Source of the DNA: Eleginops maclovinus
Lineage: Eukaryota; Chordata; Actinopteri; Perciformes; Eleginopidae
Length of the DNA: 64,000 nucleotides
Assembly: GCF_036324505.1 (NCBI RefSeq)
Contig: NC_086360.1
Span: 4,720,546-4,784,545 of the forward strand
Reading direction: 5' to 3'
The notes under the pieces are model-generated. The model saw only the letters and a program-made list of their open reading frames with translations. It did not search any database and was not told the DNA's origin. A program made the position numbers and the translations under genes. This document shows, piece after piece, positions 24,240-35,454 of this stretch. How positions within the stretch are numbered: the first letter of the stretch is position 1; the number at the start of each line of letters is the position of its first letter.

Positions 24240-27200
24240 AATTAGTCAGGACTCAATACAAGTTGACCAAGTGTGGCAAAACTGGATTTTTGGCATCAGA
24301 TCTATAATTTAATGACAATAGAAATGTTGAAATGTGAAAACATGAGAGGAAAGAACAAAAGCTGAGAGCTCATCAGTCCGGTTCAGAGAACTTTTTTCAA
24401 GAGATTACTTCGATTAACAGTTGTAATGTACTTCCCCTTGTGTTGCATAATTCAGACTAGTGAGAATATCGTGCAGTTTCACCTGAGGGCCAGGAACAGA
24501 AACCCTTTAGCTGGAAGCGTTCCAACTTCATCCTCCAAAGTCATCATTTCTAGACGGTATACTGTATGTCAAAACATCAACAATGTTTGTTTTGGTCTTG
24601 TTGCGTATTTCTTTGGGCACAGTTACACACGCATTGGGTCTTAGGCATATATTCAAGGAATGGTTTACCAAAAAGCAATATATATATATTTTTTGTACTC
24701 ACTTCCCTAGGCTCACTGATCTTAGAAATGTGTCTTTTATAAAATGGCTTGAAGCAAACCTATGATGGCCAACAGGTGCAAATTATTACAATGACCCTAA
24801 ACATTTCCATTAGGTGAAAAGTGATGCAGTGCAAATAAAAAAAATGTTTTGGCGCATTTGTGTTTTTATATTTATATATATTATTAGATTTGATTTATTT
24901 TGGGTGAACTATTCCTTTATATTGTTCATACAAACTTTCAGGCACAACTTTGTCTACCATACTCATGATTCTGCAGACTGATTGAATGAGCGTGTGTGAA
25001 TGAGCCAGCTGGAATGTGTCCAGAACAAGCTCCCTCTGACCTCCAGTCCTCCTCCTCTCGGCCTCTGTTTGTCTCAATGAATCATGAAGGGTTTGTTGAT
25101 AACATGAGCAGCAGCTATGGGAGGAAACACTGCATCATTATACTGTGACGCTCTGAGTATCTCCCTCCTGATAAGCCAAAAAAACTCCCTTCCTCCACCA
25201 CAATGTTAAGTAAAGGCCGTTATCTCGAGACATTACGATGAGCTATTTTAAACACAGACGCTGTAGAAATGTGGGGTTTTGGGAGCAAAGTTTGATCACA
25301 TGATATCATTTGAAATGAATCTGGAAATAACAGAGTTAAGTCCTGACTACTGTTTTTATAATGGAACTGGAAAGTAAAATGTCTACTATCCCCTTCACTC
25401 TTCAAAATATTGTAATAGGGCCGTTTAGGAAAACACACTAGATGATTTTGTGTAAGCATTAATGAAGAGTATTTGTCCAGTCTCTTTTGTGTGAAGAACA
25501 TAAATGGGACATGGACTTCTGGGTCAGATTACAGCCAGCTGGACTCAGTCCATCTGTTAAATAATCCGATGTCCCAACCTTAAAGTCTGCAGGTTTATAC
25601 CAAACACAATATTATGTATGATGACAGAGCAGGAACGGAGCTGCATGAGTTTTCTTCCACCAAAGCTAACGAAAAACTGGGTTTTTCTCTCATTGTAAAA
25701 GTTGGTCAAGCCTTAGTTTGGACCAGACCAGAGGGGCAGGGTTTGTATAGTACTTCATCAACAGTGCTCGGATAACTACAGAAGGAAAACACAAACCACC
25801 AACTTACATCGGAGAAATTGTGTTTTTCATATTTATTTTTGGGCATGAATAATATACTATATTCCACAAAAATGCATCTGAATGTAGTGAGTAGTGCTGT
25901 TGAATGCAGCTCAAGGCCTGACTCCTCTCCTAACCGATCCCCTAATTAGAACAGCTCACTTGCTGTTTCCTTGCAGTTTGTCCTGCTTTCCATTTACCTG
26001 CACACGAGTGGTGTAGCAAAACCTCTTCCTGTGGTGGGTATGGACAGCACCTGAAATGTTTGTATGCCACATGGCAAGCCATTTTTAACCTTCATTTAAC
26101 CATTGCTTTTACGTAGGTTCGCCTGCTGCTGTTTTGTTTGGGTTGTTTTGCTTAGCTACTGTTTTGTTTGGGTAGTTTTGGTTGATGCTGTTCTATATTT
26201 TCTCTAGTTTGTCTTTATCTCTTTTGCTTCGTGGTGTTTGACTGCATACTTTTGATTAGTTTAGCTTGTTTTGCATGTGTCTTTATTATAGTTCTAGCTT
26301 CTGCTTATTATTGTTGTATAATACTATTTTTGCTTCCTGTCTTGCTTTATATTGTGCCCCTATTATTTTATGTTTAACCAACTGGGATCCTTTTCTGTTT
26401 TCAGTTGTTTGATTTGCTTTTAGAGTGCTGAGTGCCAGTCATTAGGGGGGATAGTCACCCTCAATATTTGTTGTGGTGAAGATCACCGGGGAGTAGAGTG
26501 AGTGACCTGTTTGCTGCGGCTGCAACTGGTGGGTATTTGGTTGCACCGTAGTGTCCCGTGAAGTAGCCTGCCACCCCATTAACTGGCCTCAGCTCACTTT
26601 AGTTTTGGTTCTTTTTTCTTATATAGACTTTTAAATACAATTTAGTTTCACTTTAGATAAAGATTTTAATCCCATTCTACAATAAAGATAATTAAAAAAC
26701 TGGATAAAGTTTGTTAACTAACAAGTTTATCTTATAGCAACGTTTCCCGAGTTTCCTTTTACTTTTGATAACATTTAATTAAAATTATTTTGAAACGCGT
26801 CTGCCCCTCAGTTATCAAACATGTGTTCTGATCACTTGTCTTTTTGTGTTTATATCTTGTTGTGCAAGTCCCCAGGTTAGTCCCCTTATTAAACCTCCAT
26901 GCTTAGTTTAATTCACAATTAAACCCACCACCCGCCACATAAACATGTTAAGTTGACAAAACACTTAAATGTAGTTTAAGTCAGACTCGTGTCTTAGATG
27001 GCAGTCAGTCAGTACATTTGTCCTTGTTTCTGATTGGTCAAATGTTGCTAATTCAGCCACTTTCATGTGAACACGCTTGCAGCCGGACTGACGAACCCTG
27101 GGTTGAGTTTATAACCCGCGTCATAGGACCACTTAATGAGATCACGTTTGTTAGGGTTAGCTAAGCAAGATAACTCAAAGAACCAGGTTAATTCAGTGTC

Positions 27201-28970
27201 CATTTTAACTTGTACTTTATATAAATTGTCAGCCGAAGTGTCTAGCTTGCTAGAATGGTTAATATATTGCTTTTTCCATCAATTTAACATTGTCTGCAGC
27301 GTTTTATTGTGCAACAGCCTTATTAAGGCCTTTGAACGGTTCATCTACTAGGTAGCCCTCCCAGTGGAAATAACACAGTGCAGTGCCATAAAGGTTGCCC
27401 TACATGGTAGAAGAATCTCTACATGCTAGTGCCCTTAGTTGTTTAGTTTTTTCCCCCTACCCTGTAGACATAAAATCCATCACTGAAGAGCCAAATGCCA
27501 CCAGTATGAATTTCCGGAGGATCATGTGGCTCATGAGGCTTTCAGACATTTTAATATGAGGACGGTAAGGGGTAAACTGATGATGAAATGAGGAATGACG
27601 CTCATGTTTACACTCCTTAGCGGTCACGGCTGCTCTCACAGCCACATTTGGCAAAGTTTACATTACACAAAAAGCTGGTTCCTGCTGCAGTTCTCACTTA
27701 TCAGCTTGACCCATATGAGTTTGTGTCTTCATGCTGTTGTTTTTTGGTTACCTGCCTTGACCCTTTTTATATTTTCAAATGTGCAGAAGAATGAACTTGC
27801 CTTTTTTTCTAAATATGTTTTGCATGTTGAACTATGTTTATCAGTTAAATTAAATCATGATGTGTACTTTGTCGCATTAGGTTTCAAGTGCGGCTGCTTA
27901 TAATAATTCTTTCATTATGTTTGGTCACATGCTGACTGATATTGAGCTATTGGAAGAGTTTCAAAGAGTTCTGTTTTGGCTCAAAATTTTTAAACAGACT
28001 TGTTTGGAATTCTTGTCCTCTGTGGCCTCAAAACATCATCATTCATGAGGTGAACATGGCCTCAGTGGGCATTTTTGGGCCTGGATTACTCCAATATAAC
28101 AGAAACCGATAACATTACACTCTCTGAACATGATGTAATGTTCAGAGAGTGTAATGTTATCATCACTCATTAGCTCAAGATCTGATAGTTGCACAGAAAG
28201 AAAGCCTAAAAGTTATTCCAGCAGAGAAATTAAGATGGTGAATAAAACCCTTAAAAAAAGAACTTAACAACATGAGACGGCTATTTCTTCTTAACTATGA
28301 TCAATGATACACTGGGTCTAACTGCTGAATATTTCCATAAGGAAAGAAATATTTTACAGTTGGAATAGGACCCTGGCGGAGGTGGAAAATGTTAGTCGTG
28401 GTTTTTATATTTACCATTCTTATTGTGTTTCTTGTTTGTGTCTAAACTCTGCAGTCATTTCATTCCATGACATTCCCATTTCACTGTCCTCCCGTCACTT
28501 CGCCTGATTATCCCTCTCCACTCACCTGTTCCTCTTTCCCTAATCCGCTCCCCATTGTATATACTACTTCCACCAGTTTGATGCCAAATTGTCTTCATGC
28601 CATGTGCCTTAGCTGTACAGTGTTTGAACTATAGCTTGGCAGTATATATCCATATCTTCAACCCATGATTTGACCTTGGCCTGTATTTTCCAGATTTCTA
28701 TTTAGTCTAACCCCTTTACAGCTATGTTGTACGCTGTACTGTTCTTTGTACTGTTTTTGTCAGAAAAGACTTGCCTGCCCTGTGAGCTGCACAATTTGGA
28801 TTTTTGTCCAAGTGTACTTGAGTTTCCTTGAGTCATGATAACCACTTACTTGGTCTTTTCTGCATATAATACCAGTCTGTGAGAGTGCAGTGAAATTAGA
28901 ACGCATCAAAGTCAGGCCAAACACAAATCAAATAACGGAGATTGAAGTATATATTATGAAGAACTAGGTT
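24240..28970. other. Intergenic, no recognised gene
   Basis: No protein-like frame. Two stretches, about 25980-26700 and 28400-28900, look like decayed interspersed repeats (T-rich, poly-A signals near 26680, CACCTGTTCC-type phrases), but neither could be assigned. A perfect inverted repeat lies at 28108-28161. Confidence 0.45.
28108..28161. repeat. Perfect 24-bp inverted repeat with 6-nt loop
   Basis: The left arm (28108-28131, beginning GATAACATTACAC) and the right arm (28138-28161, ending GTGTAATGTTATC) are exact reverse complements, separated by GATGTA. The hairpin is symmetric, so it could fold in RNA from either strand or extrude as a cruciform. No terminal repeat family was recognised. 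Confidence 0.95.
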
Positions 28971-28974
28971 TATA

Positions 28975-29075
28975 CCAATTTAAACAGCTGTGGACCAAGG
29001 ATAGGTCCCTGGGGCACCCCATTTCTGATGGCGAGATGGTCTAACTGGGTACCTTCAACAGAGGTTCCCCCCCCA
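28975..29075 (-). mobile_element. LINE reverse-transcriptase fragment
   Basis: The minus strand encodes LDHLAIRNGVPQGPILGPQLF. This is the conserved NGVPQGSILGPLLF motif of L2/CR1/Rex-type reverse transcriptases, just before the catalytic YxDD region. Only about 30 codons survive. It is in reverse orientation to the receptor gene. Confidence 0.75.
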
Positions 29076-29887
29076 AACGTAATAGTGTGGATTCATCCAG
29101 ACTTATTGACTCTACATTTTGTTGTAGGATTTGATGATTTACACAATCAAAATCCTTTGATCTTTACAAAATAGTTTTTTTAGAAGAGAAGACAAATTTA
29201 TCAATTAGTAACTCACCAAGCTTACACAATTAAAACAATTTTGAATACTTGTATTGTACTTGTGTCTCATTGATTTATACAATAATTGTATTTTAAATTA
29301 TAGTTTAGTAGCCAGCACAGAATTATTTAACCCTATTTTTTTATTGGCCTGTTGTATTATAATATTTATTTGATGATTCAGACAACATTCATCGTGTGTA
29401 CAGTATTTTAACACACAGTGGTTGAGAAATCAGCATGATGAACTTCACTGTGAAGAAATATCAAACTATGTGTAACGCTGGGCTTTTACCATGATTTCAC
29501 CTTTAGCAGTGACATCACTTCCTTTATAGATATACTACTCTCCATGATGCTGAATTTATGTGAGGGTCATACATTCAATTATTAAAATACAAAAATAAAT
29601 TAATCTGAGAAGAACACAGACATTCAGTTCTGGTTCTATGGATGGTGATCTCTGATGACTTAGTAACAACATTAGTCCAACTTGAAATGTTTCAACAATC
29701 AATGAATGGAACACAATGAAAATATTATTTTTCCCCAGTGAATGAATCCTACAGGCTTTTATGATTCCCTGATGTTTCCTCTATTCGATTGATCACGATG
29801 AAATGTGGTTCAGACATTCATGTTCCCCTCTCGATGAGTTGTATAAACGTTGGTGATCCTGTAATCGTTTTATCTCGCACCATCATA

Positions 29888-30218
29888 AGAATCAGAATCA
29901 GAATTCCTTTACTCGTCCAATAGAGGGGAAATTGACATTGGCATGCACATACAATTTAAAGTTCAAATTAACAGTTAATACGATTTAAAAAGTACACATT
30001 TGAAATAAAAATTCATACAATTTGCAAACTACACATTTGGGTTGAAAAGTAGTAGCTGCAGCTAATACAATTATATATTGCGCAGAGTAACATAAAGATT
30101 CTTGTTACAGTATTAAACATGTCAAACTAATACAGCCAGTAATAATAATAATCTTAACTATAGGAATATATTGCAGATAAGTGTTATTGCACAGCCATTG
30201 TGTCTTGGTCTGTGTGTC

Positions 30219-30276
<58 letters not shown>

Positions 30277-30400
30277 TGTGTGGTGTGTGGGGGGTGGGGG
30301 GGGGGGTCTACCAGGAGCCGTGGTGGTTGTAGAGTCCGACTGCTGCAGGAAGGAGGGACCTGTATCTCTCCATGTGCAGGGACATATTAAGAGTCATTGG
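29888..30400. mobile_element. Common teleost interspersed repeat containing a GT tract
   Basis: It starts with AATCAGAATCAGAATTCC TT, a phrase very frequent in fish genomes, and ends near GTTGTAGAGTCCGACTGCTG and CAGGAAGGAGGGACCTGTAT, also a known flank of that repeat family. A GT/G-rich tract at about 30211-30307 lies inside. Superfamily was not determined. Confidence 0.55.
30211..30307. repeat. (GT)n plus poly-G tract
   Basis: GT units from about 30211 to 30273, then GTGTGGTGTGTGGGGGGTGG and a G run. The spurious open frames over it are cysteine/valine-rich. Confidence 0.93.
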
Positions 30401-30657
30401 GCCCCTGGGCCTGTGACAGAAATGAATCTGATAGCAACACAAACAGTCAGTCCTGGTTGTATGGATGGTGATCTTAGTTGCCAAATTATAGTAAAACAAT
30501 TTTAAAATCAATTCCAAAAGACACTATACAAATGTATACATGTGCTTTACTTGAATGGTTCTTATAATTTAGTTTATTCCAATGTTTTTGTTTTTGTAGC
30601 GGAATTTTTAAAGTTATTTTCCAAATAAATTCTACTCATTTAAGACACTGAGAACTG

Positions 30658-30716
<59 letters not shown>
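30658..30716. repeat. (TG)n microsatellite
   Basis: About 28 TG units. Confidence 0.96.
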
Positions 30717-30718
<2 letters not shown>

Positions 30719-30825
30719 CCCCCTTTAATTGCCATCTTTGTTTTAGTGTAAACAGTGCAGAGGCCTCTTGCGTCATCAGGGGGACGCTGTCATCAGGGGA
30801 TAAATGAGAAGTTTTAGAGAGGAAG

Positions 30826-30880
30826 TGACATCACGTGTCGGATGATGAAACATGTATTTTAAGGAGAAGAATAAAATAGG
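30826..30880 (+). promoter_or_regulatory. Possible promoter or enhancer (ETS/CRE/E-box cluster, TATA-like)
   Basis: GGAAGTGACATCACGTG (about 30821-30837) overlaps an ETS-like core, a CRE-like TGACATCA and a CACGTG-like E-box. An ATAAAATA stretch follows at 30871-30878. The spacing is compatible with a promoter, but no downstream exon is evident. Confidence 0.22.
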
Positions 30881-31139
30881 GGCAACACCTCTCTCTGCTG
30901 GATGATTTCATCTGCTCATGGAAAAACACAAGAAGAACAGAGAGGAGGGAGACCATCTGGACTGAATGAAAGACTAAATTGTGAAAAAGAAAGCATTGAA
31001 TGTTTCCAAGGCATGATATAAAAATCCAAGGACTTCTCAGACATAACTTAAATGTTAAAAAAGAAAAAAGAGTTACAGAGTTCCTGCAGCTTTGAAACGT
31101 CTGTTTTAATTTGAAACTCTGCTGCCCTCTACTGGTTCA

Positions 31140-32185
31140 AATACACACACACGCACACACACGCGCACGCACACACGCACATGAAAACACACTACCTGTT
31201 AGATCAGCATGACATTTTTTCTAAACTTTAAATGATAACTTATGTATATTGCAAATGTGGTTGCATTATGTATAAATAACAGGTCATCTGGAAGTAAATT
31301 GAATTTATTATGCAATAACTTTGATTAATTTGTGATTTCTTTTCTTTTGTATCTTAATATCTTAATGTTCTTCATCCTGCTGGACTCTGATGGTCATTGA
31401 AATATAAAAAAAAATACTAAAATAATATAATACAATGACAAAGAATAATACTCATTCCTTAACTTTACCGGTAAAATTCAATTAATCATACCAACATAAA
31501 TAGGTGATATTTTAAATGTTAATAAATTGGGAGTGTATAAAGAGGTAATACTACATTAAATTGACTGAGTTAAGTTATTCTGCACATGTGAAGTTTTATT
31601 AAGTTGTAATACACGTATGCATGATGTCAATTTAAAACACATAGATATTTACATCAAATTATTGAGATGTGAACTGTAACCCTAAAATAGTACTTTTGAA
31701 GTACAAATGAACAGCTCTCTGTCACGATTTTTCTATTATTTTTTATCCCATTAGAACCTTTTATTCAATGCAAAGAAACCTTGATACATCCCAAATTTTA
31801 TTTGGGTCAAGCAATTAAAAACCTGAATAAGCTTCATTTAAAATGTCATACATTTCCACCAGAACATACAGGATTATAAACCTTTATAACTCCTAAATTG
31901 TTTAACAAACTAATTTACAAAATATTTAAAATATAAAAGTCAAGGAGAACATTGTAAAGTCTTGTAATCTTATTATTCTAAACATATTTATTTACAAATG
32001 TATTTTCTTTTTTGGACTTCTGAAATAAAGAACGGTTTTAAGAATCTGCCCTCTTTTAAAATGTTTTACGGTAAAGCAGCTAATATAGTCATAAAAAGCC
32101 AAACTCTGAATGTACCAGATATGGTTAGGTCATAGTTTTTTTTTTAAAGCTTAAAATTACAGTATACTGGTGCAATTGCCCTATA
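31140..32185. other. AT-rich intergenic stretch
   Basis: A short CA/CG-rich low-complexity piece at about 31142-31182, otherwise AT-rich sequence with no gene or identifiable element. Confidence 0.5.
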
Positions 32186-32187
32186 TT

Positions 32188-34406
32188 CAGTGGTGTAAAG
32201 TAACTAACATTTACTCAAGTAATGTACTTAATTAAAATATTGAGATACTTTGTACTTCTACCCCACTACAAACCAGAGGAAAACATTGTACTTTTACTCC
32301 ACTACATTCACTTAATCCCTTTAGTAACTTTACAGATGTGGATTAATGATGGTAAATATAATCAGCCCTTAAATCAGCCTTTAGTTCACCTGGAGTAAAT
32401 CCAGCAGCTACCCTGCAGTATACAAAGCCATTCAAACTAGCTGCACCTTTACCAGCTCTGAGAACACTTCAATGATCAATCATTATAAAACATATCAGAG
32501 ATATTATTCTGAAATGGACCAATCAAACAATGACTACTTTTACTGTCGCTACTTTAAGTACATTTAGATGAGAGTACTTTCTACTTTCACTGGAGGAACA
32601 TTTAGAATACTTTTACTGTGACAGAGTATTCCTACACTCTGGTACTTCTACTTTACTCAAGTACAAGATCTGAGTACTTCTACTTTTACTCAAGTACAAG
32701 ACCTGAGTACTTCTACTTTTACTCAAGTACAAGATCTGAGTACTTCTACTTTTACTCAAGTACAAGATCTGAGTACTTCTACTTTACTCAAGTACAAGAC
32801 CTGAGTACTTCTACTTTTACTCAAGTACAAGATCTGAGTACTTCTACTTTTACTCAAGTACAAGATCTGAGTACTTCTACTTTTACTCAAGTACAAGATC
32901 TGAGTACTTCTACTTTACTCAAGTACACGATCTGAGTACTTCTACTTTTACTCAAGTACAAGATCTGAGTACTTCTACTTTTACTCAAGTACAAGATCTG
33001 AGTACTTCTACTTTTACTCACGTACAAGATCTGAGTACTTCTACTTTACTCAAGTACAATATCTGAGTACTTCTACTTTTACTCAAGTACAAGATCTGAG
33101 TACTTCTACTTTTACTCAAGTGCAAGACCTGAGTACTTCTACTTTTACTCGAGTACAAGACCTGAGTACTTCTACTCGAGTACAAGATCTGAGTACTTCT
33201 ACTTTTACTCACGTACAAGATCTGAGTACTTCTACTTTACTCAAGTACAAGATCTGAGTACTTCTACTTTTACTCAAGTACAAGATCTGAGTACTTCTAC
33301 TTTTACTCAAGTACAAGACCTGAGTACTTCTACTTTTACTCGAGTACAAGACCTGAGTACTTCTACTCGAGTACAAGATCTGAGTACTTCTACTTTTACT
33401 CGAGTACAAGATCTGAGTACTTCTACTTTTACTCAAGTACAAGATCTGAGTACTTCTACTTTTACTCAAGTACAAGATCTGAGTACTTCCACTTTTACTC
33501 AAGTACAAGACCTAAGTACTTCTTCTTTTACTCAAGTACAAGATCTGAGTACTTCCACTTTTACTACAGTACAAGACCTAAGTTCTTCTTCTTTTACTCA
33601 AGTACAAGACCTGAGTACTTCTACTTTTACTCGAGTACAAGACCTGAGTACTTCTACTCGAGTACAAGATCTGAGTACTTCTACTTTTACTCAAGTACAA
33701 GATCTGAGTACTTCTACTTTTACTCAAGTACAAGATCTGAGTACTTCTACTTTTACTCACGTACAAGATCTGAGTACTTCTACTTTACTCAAGTACAAGA
33801 TCTGAGTACTTCTACTTTTACTCAAGTACAAGATCTGAGTACTTCTACTTTTACTCAAGTACAAGATCTAAGTACTTCTTCTTTTACTCAAGTACAAGAC
33901 CTGAGTACTTCTACTTTTACTCAAGTACAAGATCTGAGTACTTCTACTTTTACTCAAGTACAAGACCTAAGTACTTCTTCTTTTACTCAAGTACAAGATC
34001 TGAGTACTTCTACTTTTACTCAAGTACAAGATCTGAGTACTTCTACTTTTACTCAAGTACAAGATCTGAGTACTTCTACTTTTACGCAAGTACAAGATCT
34101 GAGTACTTCTACTTTTACTCAAGTACAAGATCTGAGTACTTCTACTTTTACTCAAGTACAAGATCTGAGTACTTCTACTTTTACTCGAGTACAAGATCTG
34201 AGTAGGCCTTCTTCTACTTTTACTCAAGTACAAGATCTGAGTACTTCTACTTTTACTCAAGTACAAGACCTGAGTACTTCTACTTTTACTCGAGTACAAG
34301 ACCTGAGTACTTCTACTCGAGTGCAAGATCTGAGTACTTCTACTTTTACTCAAGTACAAGATCTGAGTACTTCTACTTTTACTCAAGTACAAGATATGAG
34401 TATTTC
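32188..34406 (+). mobile_element. hAT-like MITE, one end expanded into a minisatellite
   Basis: It starts CAGTGGTGTAAAGTAACTAA, the familiar terminus of a very abundant teleost MITE. The body carries the usual TACTTTTACTCCACTACATT-type phrases up to about 32630. The far end, normally a short TACTTTTACTCAAGTA plus TCTGAGTACTTC region, is instead repeated about 54 times. A second copy in inverse orientation lies at 34966-35452 and shares the central segment (TAGTTTGAATGGCTTTGTAT and neighbours, reverse-complemented). Confidence 0.75.
32634..34400 (+). repeat. ~54-copy minisatellite, 33-bp unit
   Basis: The unit contains GAGTACTTCTACTTTTACTC followed by AAGTACAAGATCT, totalling 33 bp. Variants include one-base-shorter units (ACTTTACTC), CGAGTACAAG substitutions and units about 20 bp long lacking the ACTTTTA part. 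Almost every unit carries an AGATCT or AGACCT core and palindromic GTAC. Higher-order repetition is visible: the series CAAGACCTGAG, CGAGTACAAGACC, short unit, CAAGATCT recurs near 33130, 33310, 33610 and 34260, pointing to multi-unit duplications. The unit is open in several frames, which produces spurious repetitive open frames. Confidence 0.95.
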
Positions 34407-34472
34407 TGGTGGAATCTGCCCTCCGTAGTTCCCTCTACTGCAGATTTCCTACAAGTTCTCAAATGTCAGAAA

Positions 34473-34502
34473 CTCCTCCTCCTCCTCCTCCTCCTCCTCC
34501 TC
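34473..34502. repeat. (CTC)n microsatellite
   Basis: About ten CTC units just upstream of the CpG-rich block. Confidence 0.93.
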
Positions 34503-34599
34503 GTCCCTTTCCTCTTTGGAAACGGGATGTGATGTAAATACAACTTTTTTTTGTTCCCCTCTCTTTGGATTGTGCTGCCCTTCTTCTTGCAACACTTTG

Positions 34600-34950
34600 T
34601 TGAAGGAAAACAAAAAGAAGAGGAACCAAAAGCAGGAAAACACGACGGACGGTGAGCCATCGGAGAGATTAAGTTCCCGTTGGGTTCCTCCACCATGATC
34701 CTGTGATTCCTCCGCCTGTCACCGACAACTCACCCGCCGACCTGCCGGACTGCACGCCGAGAAAAACGGATCCCACCGGAGAGAAGCTCGCTGCTGTTGT
34801 GGATCCGGAGGTAACCTGCGGACAGGTAACCAACTGACCTTTTATACGCTTTAACCGTGTTTAACTGACGGGAACGGGAAAGTGACGAGAGATCATGCTG
34901 CGGGATCCTTCTCTGCAGAACAACAGACCTGAGATCAGTTCTGCACACTG
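34600..34950 (+). promoter_or_regulatory. CpG-rich block: candidate promoter and 5'UTR exon of the DDR gene
   Basis: CpG is common here (for example CACGACGGACGGTGAGCC, CACCCGCCGACCTGCCGG and GACGGGAACGGG) but rare in the surrounding 10 kb. A consensus-like donor follows GATCCGGAG (GTAACC at 34811-34816), and a second GGTAACC follows 15 bp later. The receptor's first coding exon has a splice acceptor at 48469, so an upstream non-coding exon must exist; this block is the best candidate in the window. It lies about 13.7 kb upstream and between two inverted MITE copies. No transcript evidence is available. Confidence 0.4.
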
Positions 34951-34965
34951 AGGCCTACAAGAGAC

Positions 34966-35452
34966 ATCAACAAGTACTCAGATCCTGTACTTGAGTAAAA
35001 GTATCAGAGAGTAGGAATATTCTGTTACAAGTAAAATTCCTGCATTCAAAATGTTACTCAAGTAAAAGTACAAAAGTGTTAGCATCAAAATATACTTAAA
35101 ATACCAAAAGTATATTAAATAATATATTGTATGTTCAATTATAATAAGGATGTATTTATGTGCTCATCAAAGCTGGTAAAGGTGCAGCTAGTTTGAATGG
35201 CTTTGTATACTGCAGGGTAGCTGCTGGATTTACTCCAGGTGAACTAAAGTCTGATTTAAGGGCTGATTATATTTACCATCATTAATCCAGATCTGTAAAG
35301 TAACTAAATCAATGTATTGTAGTAGATGAATTGTAGTGCGGTGGAAGTACAAGGTAGCAAAACATTAAAATACTCATGTAAAATACAAATACCCCAATAT
35401 TGTACTTAAAAGCAGTACTTAAGTAAATCTACTTAGTTACTTTACACATACT
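34966..35452 (-). mobile_element. hAT-like MITE, inverse sister copy
   Basis: It reads as the reverse complement of the copy starting at 32188: AAGTACTCAGATCCTGTACT at the left, a shared centre (AAAGGTGCAGCTAGTTTGAA and GCAGGGTAGCTGCTGGATTT) and CTTAGTTACTTTACACATAC at the right. Its TCTGAGTACTT end exists in one copy only, so it shows the unexpanded state. Confidence 0.8.
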
Positions 35453-35454
35453 TT

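Noticed and set aside
32618..34392. Repetitive frames such as STRSEYFYF and SKSRSTQILY
   Set aside because: They read through the 33-bp minisatellite on both strands; the unit length is a multiple of three, which keeps frames open.
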